A DNA stretch of 64,000 nt from VAZQ01 sp963753575 (lineage in GTDB: Bacteria > Pseudomonadota > Alphaproteobacteria > Rhizobiales > Xanthobacteraceae): assembly GCA_963753575.1 (NCBI GenBank), contig CAVWCR010000005.1, forward strand, positions 62,001-126,000, in the 5' to 3' direction. A program made the position numbers and the translations under genes. The notes beneath the pieces were generated by a model. That model was not told where the DNA came from and ran no database searches. It saw nothing but the letters and a program-made list of their open reading frames with translations. This document shows, one piece after another, positions 41,657 to 50,030 of this stretch (position 1 is its first letter; each line of letters starts with the position of its first letter).

Positions 41657-42850
41657 ATGGCGTTCCGGCCGCCGAGCTACGAGGACCTCGTCAATTCCAA
41701 ATTCGCGGCCGCGCTGCCGGCCTCGACCGTGCTGCCGCAGACCGAGACCCGCAACTACTTCCAGGCGATCGACAACCTGATCAAGGTCTACGCCATCAGG
41801 CCTACCGACAACGTGCTGTTCCTGACCGACCCGCTGCTCGACCGGCGCATAGTTGACGCGATCTCCGGCATCGCCAATTCCCGCGGCGTGTTCCCGCGCG
41901 AGTTCATGGCGCCGACCACGCAGCTGCACGACTGCCCGCCCGAGGCGGTGCCGCTCATCGAGCAGGCGACCTTCGTGGTCTCGACCTGGTTCTGTTCGGT
42001 CAATGCGCCGCTCTTCATCAAGCTGCGCAAGGAGAAGGGCCAGCGCTGGGTCAAGATCACCTACTTCCGCAACCTCGACCTGCTGCACACTCCGCAGGCG
42101 CGCTTCCCGGTCGATCTCGTGGGCGAGATCATCCGCGCCACCGCCCGCATGTATCCGAAGGATCGCGACTTCGACATGACTTTCTCGGACCCGCGCGGCA
42201 CCGACCTTGTGATCAAGTTCACGCCCGAGATGGTCAAGAACCTGCACATGGAGAACCGCTGGCGCGGCAAGGACAAGGCCGACGAGGACGGCTGCTACGT
42301 GCATCATCTGCCGACCCACGGCCCCAACATCTACGGCCGCACCTGCTTTGCGCGCGATCCGCACGCCAAGCCCGAGATGGACGGCATCGTCTATCCGCAA
42401 TGGGCGATCGGGTTCGAGAAGCCGTTCCGCGACAAGGTCGGCATCGAATACAAGGACGGCGTGGTGGTGAAGGTGCACGGCAACTCGATGGATGCCGAGA
42501 TCGTGCGCGACATGCTGGTCGGCGTGAACGCGACGCTGCATGAGCTCGGCTGCGGCTTCAATCCGAAATATCCGCGCTTCAAGGCCTATCCGGCTGGCTC
42601 CAACGCGCCCGGCGCGCTGCACTTCGGCACCGACGCCGACCGCCCGAGCGAGTTCATGCACCGGCAGGTGCCGCGCTGGGAGGAGCCGCATACGCATCAG
42701 GATTGCGTCGTGTTCGACATGACCGTGAGGCTCGACAACACGACGATGATCGACAACGGCTTCCTGATGGCGCTGCGCGACCCGCAGGTGGTCAGGGAGG
42801 CGAGCAAATACGGCGATCCGGTCGAGCTATTGGAGAGCTTTGTGGAGTGA
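41657..42850 (+). CDS. M29/NicX-like metalloprotein of unknown function
   Basis: A 397-residue protein with features of the M29 aminopeptidase / 2,5-dihydroxypyridine 5,6-dioxygenase (NicX) fold. LHELGCGFNPKYP, GALHFGTD and EPHTHQDCVVFDMT, close to the C-terminus, supply Glu, His, His and Asp in the order of the metal site. The N-terminal half (NVLFLTDPLLDRRIVDAI and VVSTWFCSVNAPLF) matches the nucleotide-like first domain. I cannot tell peptidase from ring-opening dioxygenase. GGAGG lies upstream of the ATG. A nearby aromatic-degradation group makes a dioxygenase role attractive but unproven. Confidence 0.65.
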   Translation: MAFRPPSYEDLVNSKFAAALPASTVLPQTETRNYFQAIDNLIKVYAIRPTDNVLFLTDPLLDRRIVDAISGIANSRGVFPREFMAPTTQLHDCPPEAVPLIEQATFVVSTWFCSVNAPLFIKLRKEKGQRWVKITYFRNLDLLHTPQARFPVDLVGEIIRATARMYPKDRDFDMTFSDPRGTDLVIKFTPEMVKNLHMENRWRGKDKADEDGCYVHHLPTHGPNIYGRTCFARDPHAKPEMDGIVYPQWAIGFEKPFRDKVGIEYKDGVVVKVHGNSMDAEIVRDMLVGVNATLHELGCGFNPKYPRFKAYPAGSNAPGALHFGTDADRPSEFMHRQVPRWEEPHTHQDCVVFDMTVRLDNTTMIDNGFLMALRDPQVVREASKYGDPVELLESFVE

Positions 42851-42860
42851 GGATTAGCCT

Positions 42861-42942
42861 GTGTCGTCCCGGCCTAGCCCCATAGCCACAGGACTATCGA
42901 GAGCGCACGGAGTATGGGTCCCCGCTTTCGCGGGGACGACAG
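42861..42942. repeat. Palindromic repeat, mixed arms
   Basis: The right arm TATGGGTCCCCGCTTTCGCG to 42942 is a complete GTCGTCCCCGC-type hairpin. The left arm (GTCGTCCCGGCC at 42863) is of the GTCGTCCCGG type and only partly matches. It ends directly at the ribosome-binding site of the next binding-protein gene. Confidence 0.8.
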
Positions 42943-42957
42943 GGAGGAGAGACTGCA

Positions 42958-44031
42958 ATGCTGACGCGTTTCCTGTTGGCCGCTGCCGCGGTCTTGGTTG
43001 CTTCACCCGCTTCCGCCCAGTTCTACAAGGACAAGACGCTGACCCTCCTGGTCAACTACGCGGCCGGCGGCAACGCTGACACCGAAGCGCGGGTCTATCA
43101 GCGCCACCTCGCCAAGCACATCGTGGGCCGGCCGACGGTGATCATCCGCAACGTCGCGGGTGCCGGCGGAGCCACCGCCATGAACCAGCTCGGGCTCAAT
43201 ATCGGCTCGCAGCCGGACGGCTTCACGGCCGGCTTCTTCACCATGAGCGCGACCTCGACCATCATCGACGACCCGGTGCTCAAGATCAAAGTCGGCGACT
43301 TCATCCCGATTATTGCTTCAACCGGCTGGAACGTCGTCTATGCGCGCAAGGACATCGTGCCCGGCGGCTATACCAAGCCCGCCGACTTTGCGCGCGCAAC
43401 CAACATCTTTGCGGGCGGCTACAGCCGGGCGACCTCGCACGACACGCGGCTGCGCCTCGCGCTCGAAGTGATGAACAAGCCCTACAAGATGGTCACCGGC
43501 TTTCCGGGTACCGCGCAGCTCAACAAGGCGATGCTGCAGGGCGAGGTCAACTTCACCGGCAGCTCGCTGCCCGGCTTCCATACCCAGGTGATCCCGCTGA
43601 TCATCAATCCCGGCGTCGGCGTCGTTCTCTTCCATCACCCGGTGATGGGCCCGGACGGCAGTCCGGTCGGCAATCCGTCGCTGCTCAAGCAGGGCATGAT
43701 CACGTTCTACGATTTCTACAAACAGGCGTTCGGCAAGCCGCCGTCGGGCCCGAAGTATGAGGCGCTGTTTCTCATGAACGACATCTCGACCAAGATGCAG
43801 CGCGGCGTCTTCCTGCCCAAGGGCTCGCCGATGGCGGCGGCGCGCGAGCTGCGGCAGGCGTTCAATGCGCTTGAGAACGACAAGGACTTCGTCGCGGACT
43901 TCAAGAAGATCACTGGCGAGCCGCCGGAACTGGTCAAGGCCGACGAAGTCGCGCGGATCTTCGAGCGTATCCGCAAGGTCGATCCGGAGGTCAAGCGTGT
44001 ATTGAGGGTGTCGGTCGGCGCGGAGCAGTGA
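42958..44031 (+). CDS. TTT family (Bug/TctC-like) solute-binding protein, long subclass
   Basis: A 357-residue binding protein with signal peptide LLAAAAVLVASPASA|Q. It begins with FYKDKTLTLLVNYAAGGNAD, followed by VGRPTVIIRNVAGAGGATAM and QPDGFTAGFF. It is the longest and most divergent of the eight and lacks the classical D-x-x-A-R loop (DTEARVYQRH instead). GGGAGGAGAG upstream of the ATG at 42958 supports the start; here the repeat stops just before the ribosome-binding site rather than entering the gene. It follows the M29-like gene. Confidence 0.88.
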   Translation: MLTRFLLAAAAVLVASPASAQFYKDKTLTLLVNYAAGGNADTEARVYQRHLAKHIVGRPTVIIRNVAGAGGATAMNQLGLNIGSQPDGFTAGFFTMSATSTIIDDPVLKIKVGDFIPIIASTGWNVVYARKDIVPGGYTKPADFARATNIFAGGYSRATSHDTRLRLALEVMNKPYKMVTGFPGTAQLNKAMLQGEVNFTGSSLPGFHTQVIPLIINPGVGVVLFHHPVMGPDGSPVGNPSLLKQGMITFYDFYKQAFGKPPSGPKYEALFLMNDISTKMQRGVFLPKGSPMAAARELRQAFNALENDKDFVADFKKITGEPPELVKADEVARIFERIRKVDPEVKRVLRVSVGAEQ

Positions 44032-44068
44032 GGCTCCGTGATGGGGCTGCGGCCTGAACCACAGGCTC

Positions 44069-44156
44069 GTCATGCCCGGCCTTGTGCCGGGCATCCACGC
44101 CTTGATTGCTTCGACTTGGCGAAGACGCGGATGGCCGGGACGAGCCCGGCCATGAC
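44069..44156. repeat. Palindromic repeat, GTCATGCCCGGC variant, touching a start codon
   Basis: GTCATGCCCGGC at 44069 pairs with the arm ending CCGGCCATGAC at 44155. Inner CCACGCCTTGA and TTGGCGAAGACGCGG partly pair. The candidate ATG of the next gene (44158) is two bases outside the arm. A close relative lies at 24282-24372. Confidence 0.85.
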
Positions 44157-44157
44157 A

Positions 44158-45210
44158 ATGAGGAGAGGACAGCGCACCATTGCATGGCTGGCGATCGCTG
44201 CTTTGCTCGTCGCGTGCTGGGCGCCCGCAGCCCTCGCCCAGACCGGATTCGAGCTTGCCACCTATCTGGGGCCCGATCGCGAGCAACGGCTGATCGAGGG
44301 CGCCCGGCGCGAAGGTGAGCTGATGATCTATGGCTCGATGCAGCTCGAGAGCATCGCGCTGATGCAGAAGGCGTTCGAGCAGAAATACGGCATCAAGACG
44401 CGGAACTGGCGCGGCTCCGGCAAGGACATCCTGCGCCGTGTGACGGCCGAGGCAAAAGCCAGCCGCTTCGATCTTGACGTGGTGGAGAGCGACGGCTTCG
44501 CGCTTGAAGCGCTGCACCGCGAGGACCTGCTGCAGACGGTCCGCTCGCCCTATCACGGCGACCTGATGCCGGAGGCGCTGCGCCCGCATGAGCAATGGGT
44601 AGGCACGCGGGTGAACATCTTCACCGGCGTCTACAATACCAATCTGGTGAAGAAGGAAATCTTGCCGAAGACCTACCCGGACCTCACGAATCCGGCGTTC
44701 AAGGGGCTTCTTGGTATCGAGACCGACGACTACGACTGGTTCGGCATGGTGGTCGGTCTCCTGGGCGAGGAGCGAGGCCTCAAGCTCTTTCGCGAGATCG
44801 TCGCCACCAACGGGCTGTCGGTGCGCAAGGGCCATACCATGCTGACCAACCTTGCGGCCGCCGGTGAGGTCCCGATCGCGCTCACGGTGTTCATGCAAAA
44901 CGTCGATGTGGCGAAGAAGCACGGCGCGCCGGTCGACTGGTTTCTGATCGAGCCCGCGGTGGCGCGGCCGAATGGCGTCGCGGTGGCGCGCCACGCGCCG
45001 CATCCGCACGCGGCACTGCTGTTCTACGATTTCATGATCAGCGAGGGGCAGCGTGTGATGCTCAAGCGTCAATTTGTGCCGACCTCGCGCAAGATTTCCT
45101 CCGTGCTCGACCGCATCAAGCTGCATTTCGTCGATCCGCAGCTCGTGCTCGATAGTGGTTCGAAGTGGCAGAAGCTCTACGGCGAGATCGTGCGCGGCGG
45201 CGGGCGGTAG
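44158..45210 (+). CDS. ABC-type substrate-binding protein (iron(III)/2-aminoethylphosphonate-like)
   Basis: A 350-residue type-2 periplasmic-binding protein with signal peptide core IAWLAIAALLVACWAPAALA|Q. REQRLIEGARREGELMIYGS opens the mature fold, FEQKYGIKTRNWRGSGKDIL forms the first ligand loop, and VWFTGVYN-like NIFTGVYNTNLVKKE follows. It resembles the binding proteins at 52952 and 54045 but is separate from that ABC operon. The start lies at the edge of a palindromic repeat, and AGGAGAGG comes after the ATG rather than before, so initiation is uncertain. It ends 4 bp from a convergent SDR gene. Confidence 0.82.
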   Translation: MRRGQRTIAWLAIAALLVACWAPAALAQTGFELATYLGPDREQRLIEGARREGELMIYGSMQLESIALMQKAFEQKYGIKTRNWRGSGKDILRRVTAEAKASRFDLDVVESDGFALEALHREDLLQTVRSPYHGDLMPEALRPHEQWVGTRVNIFTGVYNTNLVKKEILPKTYPDLTNPAFKGLLGIETDDYDWFGMVVGLLGEERGLKLFREIVATNGLSVRKGHTMLTNLAAAGEVPIALTVFMQNVDVAKKHGAPVDWFLIEPAVARPNGVAVARHAPHPHAALLFYDFMISEGQRVMLKRQFVPTSRKISSVLDRIKLHFVDPQLVLDSGSKWQKLYGEIVRGGGR

Positions 45211-45214
45211 CATC

Positions 45215-45931
45215 TCAGTGCAGCGTCGTGCCGCCCGAGATGTCGAGGCAGCTGCCGGTGATGTGGGCGGCATTGTCTGAGAGCAGGAACGCCACTGCGC
45301 GGCCGACATCGTCGCCTGAGGTCGCGCGTCCGAGCGGGCTGCGTGTCGCTTCCGGATCGGAGGTTTTCCAGCGCGCCTCGGCATTGCCGGGCGCGATCGT
45401 GTTGACCCTGATGCCGTGCCGCCCGACCTCCTGAGCGAGCGCCTGGCTGAACACGATGATGGCGGCCTTGGCGGCTGAGTAGATCGAGGCCTGCGCACCG
45501 CCGCGCAATCCGCGGCTCGCCGCGATGCTGACAATCGCGCCGCGCTTTTTCTCGATCATCGTTGGCAGCACCGCGTGGGTGCAGTGAAGCACGCTCTGGA
45601 AGTTCACATGCAGGATGCGGTTCCAGACCTCCGGCGTCATATCGGCGAAATCGAGCTTCTGGATGCCAAGGCCGCGCATGCCACCGGCTGCGTTGATGAG
45701 CGCGTCGATGTGGCCGTGGCGGGCGATCAGGTCCTTGACGATGGCGTCGATCCGCGGGCGGTCGGTGGCATCGAGCGCCAGTGCCTCAGCGCCGCCGGCG
45801 GCCGTCGCCACTTGGCGCGCGAGATCGAGGTTGATGTCGGTCACCACGACACTCCACCCGCGCTCGGCGAGGCGCCGCGTGATGCCTTCGCCGATCGCGC
45901 TGCCGCCGCCGGTCAGGAGGGCGAGGGGCAT
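45215..45931 (-). CDS. Short-chain dehydrogenase/reductase (SDR)
   Basis: A 238-residue SDR with LALLTGGGSAIGEGITRRLA (GGGSAIG replaces the usual GxxxGIG), LINAAGG in place of NNAG, and a catalytic Ser (IVSIAAS) with Tyr and Lys in IYSAAKAA. The end of the second strand is VVTDINLDLA, favouring NAD. Start 45931 is the family-typical N-terminus; the 30 upstream codons are repeat sequence. It shares the strand with the deacetylases and hydrolases that follow, behind a repeat. Confidence 0.9.
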   Translation of the reverse strand: MPLALLTGGGSAIGEGITRRLAERGWSVVVTDINLDLARQVATAAGGAEALALDATDRPRIDAIVKDLIARHGHIDALINAAGGMRGLGIQKLDFADMTPEVWNRILHVNFQSVLHCTHAVLPTMIEKKRGAIVSIAASRGLRGGAQASIYSAAKAAIIVFSQALAQEVGRHGIRVNTIAPGNAEARWKTSDPEATRSPLGRATSGDDVGRAVAFLLSDNAAHITGSCLDISGGTTLH

Positions 45932-45953
45932 TTGCTTGCGATTTCCTCTCCGT

Positions 45954-46066
45954 TGTCGTCCCGGCGAAGACGGGGACCCATAACCACAGGTCGATCGACT
46001 TGTTACTGGCGGTGCCCACATCGCGGCGACACGGCGTATGGGTCCCCGCCTGCGCGGGGGACGACA
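45954..46066. repeat. Palindromic repeat, GTCGTCC family
   Basis: TGTCGTCCCGGCGAAGACGG at 45954 pairs with the arm ending CGCGGGGGACGACA at 46066. Inner GGGGACCCATA and TATGGGTCCCC pair perfectly. It separates the SDR from the polysaccharide deacetylase. Confidence 0.85.
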
Positions 46067-46078
46067 TCTGAGTACGCC

Positions 46079-46930
46079 TCACCCCGTCGGCGAATAGGGC
46101 TCCACGTAATTCGTGTTCGCCAGCACATGGTCGGCGATCTCGTCGCGGGTCGGGAACCAGACGACATCATCGTGCTGGCGCACGTAGCGGATCATCTTCT
46201 CGAACGCGTTGGCCATGTAGGGGCGGCCGCCGAGCTCGGCATGCACCAGGGCGTCGATGCGTCCGGGCTTGCCGCGCAGCGCCTCCTCCAGCACGAAGTC
46301 GAAGCCGTCCTTGAACTGCTGGAACGCCATCTCGCTCGATGACGCGCCGCCGTTCCAGGCGCGCCAATCGTTGAAGAACCAATGCTTGGGCACGATCACC
46401 ATGCGCTTGCCGTCGACCTCGACCACATAGGGCAGGTCGTCGTCGCACTGGTCGCCGCACCAGGTGTAGCCCTCGTCGGCTAAAATACCGAGCGTCTCGC
46501 GGGTGTGGTGGCCGCCGGGGCTGACCCAGCCGACCGGTTGCTCGCCGATCACGTCCTTGACGATACGGTTGACCGCGCGGATTTCCGCGCGTTGCTCATC
46601 CGCAGACAAGTCGATCATGTGGATGTCGTTGGTGGTGCCATGGCCGGCGATCTCGTTGCCGGCGTCGTGCAGCGCCTTGACGGCGTCCGGCCATTTCTGC
46701 ACCGCCAGCCCATTCACGTCGACGGTGGCGCGCACCTTGTTGCGCTCGAGCACCTCGAGGATGCGCCAGATGCCGGCATTCCCGCCATAATTGGCATGCG
46801 AAAGCGACACGAGATTGACTTCGAGCCCTTTGGCCTTCTTGAAATGCCCGCCGCGCGTGAATGCCTCGAACGCGACGGTGAGCGTGGCGCAGATTTTCTT
46901 GCCGTCGGGCCATTCGATCTTGGGGCGCAT
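46079..46930 (-). CDS. Polysaccharide deacetylase family protein (PuuE-like)
   Basis: A 283-residue NodB-homology protein, of the cytosolic type without a signal peptide. NEIAGHGTTNDIHMIDLS carries the histidines of the zinc site, GWVSPGGHHTRETLGIL replaces the usual RPPxG strand, and LVHAELGGRP is near the C-terminus. The first-motif aspartate (TFDD in classical deacetylases) reads VAFEAFTRG, so the catalytic set is altered as in allantoinase-like PuuE proteins. It probably acts on a small amide rather than a polymer. It is a paralogue of the protein at 55312 and lies next to one of the twin hydrolases. Confidence 0.87.
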   Translation of the reverse strand: MRPKIEWPDGKKICATLTVAFEAFTRGGHFKKAKGLEVNLVSLSHANYGGNAGIWRILEVLERNKVRATVDVNGLAVQKWPDAVKALHDAGNEIAGHGTTNDIHMIDLSADEQRAEIRAVNRIVKDVIGEQPVGWVSPGGHHTRETLGILADEGYTWCGDQCDDDLPYVVEVDGKRMVIVPKHWFFNDWRAWNGGASSSEMAFQQFKDGFDFVLEEALRGKPGRIDALVHAELGGRPYMANAFEKMIRYVRQHDDVVWFPTRDEIADHVLANTNYVEPYSPTG

Positions 46931-46945
46931 ACTTAAGTCCTCTCG

Positions 46946-48295
46946 CTAGGCGACGAAATACCCGCCCGTGATGGCGTCGTAATAGAATTGCGCCGCTGCC
47001 GGCGCGATGCCGACCGGCAGGCCCGGCTCCGGCTTGGAGTAGGTGTGCACGCCCGCCATGAAACGCGTCACCGCGACGCGCGGCGCAGGCTTCATCGCCT
47101 CAAACATCGGGATGATGACCTCGCGATAGACTTCCGGGCTGTGGTCGCGGCTGTCCTTGGAGATCACAAACAGGAACGGCGGCACGGGCTTGACGCCCGC
47201 GCCTTCGAGCGGACGGGTATAGCCGAGATAGTGCGCGACGAGCTTCTCGGTCTCGCTGCCGCTCAGCTTCAGCCGCGCCGCCGCCGCCCGCGCCGCCTGT
47301 TCCAGCGCGCCCACCATGTTGTGCGTGATCATGTACTCGGCCTTGAACTGCGGCCGCTTCTTGGCGACGTCCCAGGCCTCGAAGATCTCTTCCATCAGCC
47401 AAGGCAACCGCATCAGCGCCTGCGGGCCTTCCTGGCCGAGTGCTTCCGAGCCGCGATAGCGCGCCAGGTCGCGCCAGGTGCGGATGTAGAGGTCGTTGAA
47501 CGGGTCATGCCAGGATTCGGCGCTCTTGGGCGCGATCGCCGCAAAGCCCTCGATCTTGCCGACGTGGCCGCCCCACTGGTGCTTCTTCTCGTTGATGAAG
47601 CCGAAGGTCGAGTTCTCGATCGCGATCACGCCGGCGATGTTCTCAACGCGCTGCGACAGCATCGAGACGTAGGGCCCGCCGGTCGAGTGGCCGTGCACGT
47701 AGATCGAGAACTCGGGGGCCGGGAAATGCCGGCGGCAGGCCTCCTGCATGCCTTCCTCGAAGGCGACCGGCCAGGACGCCATGCGGTCGTAGAAACGCGT
47801 GCCGATCTTGGCGCGTGCGGACGTCCGCGTGCCGTATTTCATGCGCTTGCCGGTGTCGCGCACCAGCTCATACTGATCGGGCGTGATGGATTCGCCTTTG
47901 AGCCAGATCGGCGTGCGCACAGTGCCGTCAGCCCGGATGGTGTCACCCGGCCAGTCGCGAGACGGATCGTCGAGATAAAGCCGGCCCGGAAACGTCATGG
48001 TGACGACCTTGCAGGCGAACTTCTCGGCGAAGATGAGCGCAAACCGCTCCATCGACTTGTAGTCGCCGGCGCCGCCGTGCAGGAGGAAGATGCCGATGCG
48101 CTTGCCATCGGCCCCGCGTGCGATCTTGTCGGCAGGCTGTGGCTCGTAGACCCGCACGCCGATGTCCCACTCGAGCCCGAGCGCGGAGAGGCGGAAGATG
48201 TCCTCGGTCTCGCGCATGTCGCCCGCTGGCTTCGCCAACACCGCATCCGAGGTGGCGACGACCTGCTCGCGCGACCAGGTCGCGGGCGGATGCAA
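46946..48295 (-). CDS. Alpha/beta-hydrolase-like protein, copy 1
   Basis: A 449-residue protein with an alpha/beta-hydrolase core: GIFLLHGGAGDYKSMERF (oxyanion region), MTFPGRLYLDDPSRDWPGDT and the nucleophile elbow YVHGHSTGGPYVSM. Long segments such as YNDLYIRTW-like NDLYIRTWRDLARY and QFKAEYMITHNM are shared with copy 2 at 48488. I do not recognise a characterised family member. The start is taken as TTG at 48295, because AAAGGAG lies 8 bp upstream. No ATG is available close by, and the more distant upstream start is inside a repeat. The last gene-proximal neighbour is the deacetylase at 46079. Confidence 0.8.
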   Translation of the reverse strand: MHPPATWSREQVVATSDAVLAKPAGDMRETEDIFRLSALGLEWDIGVRVYEPQPADKIARGADGKRIGIFLLHGGAGDYKSMERFALIFAEKFACKVVTMTFPGRLYLDDPSRDWPGDTIRADGTVRTPIWLKGESITPDQYELVRDTGKRMKYGTRTSARAKIGTRFYDRMASWPVAFEEGMQEACRRHFPAPEFSIYVHGHSTGGPYVSMLSQRVENIAGVIAIENSTFGFINEKKHQWGGHVGKIEGFAAIAPKSAESWHDPFNDLYIRTWRDLARYRGSEALGQEGPQALMRLPWLMEEIFEAWDVAKKRPQFKAEYMITHNMVGALEQAARAAAARLKLSGSETEKLVAHYLGYTRPLEGAGVKPVPPFLFVISKDSRDHSPEVYREVIIPMFEAMKPAPRVAVTRFMAGVHTYSKPEPGLPVGIAPAAAQFYYDAITGGYFVA

Positions 48296-48344
48296 GGTCG
48301 AAGCTCCTTTATTAGTCTGCACGGGCACCGCGAGTGTCCTCAGT

Positions 48345-48458
48345 CTGTCGTCCCGGCCGACCCCGGATTTGTTCCGGGGGAGAGCCGGGACCCATCTAAC
48401 CAAAGAAAATTATGGGTCCCGGGTCTCCATCGCTTTGCTCGGTCGCCCGGGAAGACAG
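48345..48458. repeat. Palindromic repeat, GTCGTCCCGG variant
   Basis: CTGTCGTCCCGGCCGACCCC at 48345 pairs with the arm ending CGCCCGGGAAGACAG at 48458, and GCCGGGACCCAT with ATGGGTCCCGGG. An internal CCCCGGA...TCCGGGG hairpin sits in the left arm. It separates the two hydrolase paralogues. Confidence 0.85.
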
Positions 48459-48487
48459 CCGCGATCGTTGCCCAAGCACAATCAAGC

Positions 48488-49861
48488 TTACACCACAAAA
48501 TATCCCTCCTGGATCGCGCGCACATAGAACTCCACCACTGGCGGGGCGATGCCGAGGGGCAGGCCCGCTTCCGACTTGTGATAGGTATGTACTCCCGCCC
48601 CCCACTCCGTCACCCGCACCTTGGGCGTGGGATCGAGCTTGGCGAACATCGGCAGCACCACCTCGCGGTAGACGTCGGGGCTGTGGTCGCGGCTGTCCTT
48701 GGAGATGCAGAACAAAACCGGCGGCACCGGCTTCGCGCCCGGCCCGGTCTGCGGATAGGGATAGCCGAGATAGTGTTTGACCAATGCCTCGGTGTCCGCG
48801 CCCAGCATGTTCAGCCGCGCGGCGGCAGCGCGAGCGGCGGCTTCGAGCGAAGCACGAATGTTGTGGGTGATGATGTACTCGGCCTTGAACTGCGGGCGCG
48901 CCTTGGTCTTGTCCCACCAATCGAGAATCTCTTCCATCAGCCAAGGCAGCCGCATCAGCGCCTTCGGCCCCTCCTGGCCGAGCGCCTCCGGGCCGGCATA
49001 GCGCGCGCGGTCGCGCCAGGTGCGGATGTAGAGCTCGTTGAACGGATCGGTGCGCGGCGCTTTCTGTTTGGTGACGCGCTCGAAACCTTCGATCTTGCCG
49101 AGCGCGCCCGACCAGTTGTGCTGCTCCTCCTGGATGAAGCCGAACGGCGAGTTCTCGACCGCAATCATGCCGGCGACGTTGGGTACGCGCTGCGACATGA
49201 AGAACACCATCGGGCCGCCGGTCGAGTGGCCGGTGAGATAGATCGAGTATTTCTCGACTGGGAAATGCCGGCGCATGGCGTCCTTCATGCCTTCCTCGAA
49301 GGCGACCGGCCACGCCGCCATGCGATCATAGAAGATCGTGCCGGGCTTGGCGCGCGCGACCGTGCGGGTGCCGTAGCGCATGCGCATCGAGGTGTCGCGC
49401 ACCACCTCGTACTGGTCGGGTGTGATGTGCTCGCCCTTCTTCCAGATCGGCGTGCGCACAGTGCCGTCCGCGTGGATGGTGTCGTCGGGCCAGTCGCGGC
49501 TCGGATCGTCGAGATAGAGCCTGCCGGGAAACGTCATCGCCACCGCCTTGCAGCCGAACTTCTCGGCAAAGACCTTGGCGATCGGCTCCATCGACTTGTA
49601 GTCGCCGGAGCCGCCGTGCAGGAGGAATATGCCGATCTTCTTGCCATCGGCGCCGCGGATGATCTGTTTGCTGTCGGCGGGCTCGTACACGGTCACGCCC
49701 ATGTCCCAGTCGAGCCCGAGCGCGTGGATGCGGAAGATGTCCTCGGTCTGGCGTAGCGGCAGGGCGGGCTTCGCCAGCACGGCCTGCGAGCGCGCCAATG
49801 TATCCTCGCGTGAGACGCTTTCGGGCGGCTGCCAGTCGCCGAGCTTGGGGGCGATGTTCAT
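48488..49861 (-). CDS. Alpha/beta-hydrolase-like protein, copy 2
   Basis: A 457-residue paralogue of the preceding gene, with GIFLLHGGSGDYKSMEPIA, the elbow YLTGHSTGGPMVFFM, and the shared blocks FPGRLYLDDPSRDWP and FCISKDSRDHSPDVYREV. The Ser nucleophile and GHSTGG context are intact in both copies; a terminal GVHTYHKSEAGLP may carry the catalytic histidine. Two in-frame ATGs lie close together; 49861 has GGGGA at 6 bp and is chosen over 49867. It lies downstream of the ABC importer operon behind a repeat. Hydrolysis of an ester or amide brought in by that importer is a reasonable guess. Confidence 0.82.
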   Translation of the reverse strand: MNIAPKLGDWQPPESVSREDTLARSQAVLAKPALPLRQTEDIFRIHALGLDWDMGVTVYEPADSKQIIRGADGKKIGIFLLHGGSGDYKSMEPIAKVFAEKFGCKAVAMTFPGRLYLDDPSRDWPDDTIHADGTVRTPIWKKGEHITPDQYEVVRDTSMRMRYGTRTVARAKPGTIFYDRMAAWPVAFEEGMKDAMRRHFPVEKYSIYLTGHSTGGPMVFFMSQRVPNVAGMIAVENSPFGFIQEEQHNWSGALGKIEGFERVTKQKAPRTDPFNELYIRTWRDRARYAGPEALGQEGPKALMRLPWLMEEILDWWDKTKARPQFKAEYIITHNIRASLEAAARAAAARLNMLGADTEALVKHYLGYPYPQTGPGAKPVPPVLFCISKDSRDHSPDVYREVVLPMFAKLDPTPKVRVTEWGAGVHTYHKSEAGLPLGIAPPVVEFYVRAIQEGYFVV

Positions 49862-49893
49862 GGGCATTCCCCTTGTTGCGCAATCCTATGTTG

Positions 49894-50005
49894 CTGTCGT
49901 CCCCGCGCAGGCGGGGACCCATAACCACCAATGCTTCGGTTTGTCACTTCCAATGCCACACACCGAGCTGCGGCGTATGGGTCCCCGCCTGCGCGGGGAC
50001 GACGG
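49894..50005. repeat. Palindromic repeat, GTCGTCCCCGC family, near-perfect
   Basis: CTGTCGTCCCCGCGCAGGCG at 49894 and onward to 49923 is inverted at 49976-50005 with only two mismatches in 30 bases. It is the best-paired copy in the window, in the gap between the ABC ATPase stop and hydrolase copy 2. Confidence 0.9.
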
Positions 50006-50030
50006 CAGTGGGTGGGCCAGTTTGTCAAAC

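Noticed and set aside
41657..42850. Calling the M29-like protein a definite 2,5-dihydroxypyridine dioxygenase (NicX)
   Set aside because: The metal-site order fits, but peptidases share it and no other nicotinate-pathway gene is present.
46988..49756. A very long open frame (over 900 codons) on the + strand opposite the two hydrolases
   Set aside because: It is rich in Arg, Ala, His and Asp with no recognisable domain, and runs antisense to two clear paralogous hydrolases and the repeat between them. It is a shadow frame of GC-rich coding DNA.
12812..50005. Possible CRISPR array from the many similar palindromes
   Set aside because: The elements are single, separated by whole genes, and have inverted rather than direct repeat structure; there are no regular spacers and no cas genes.
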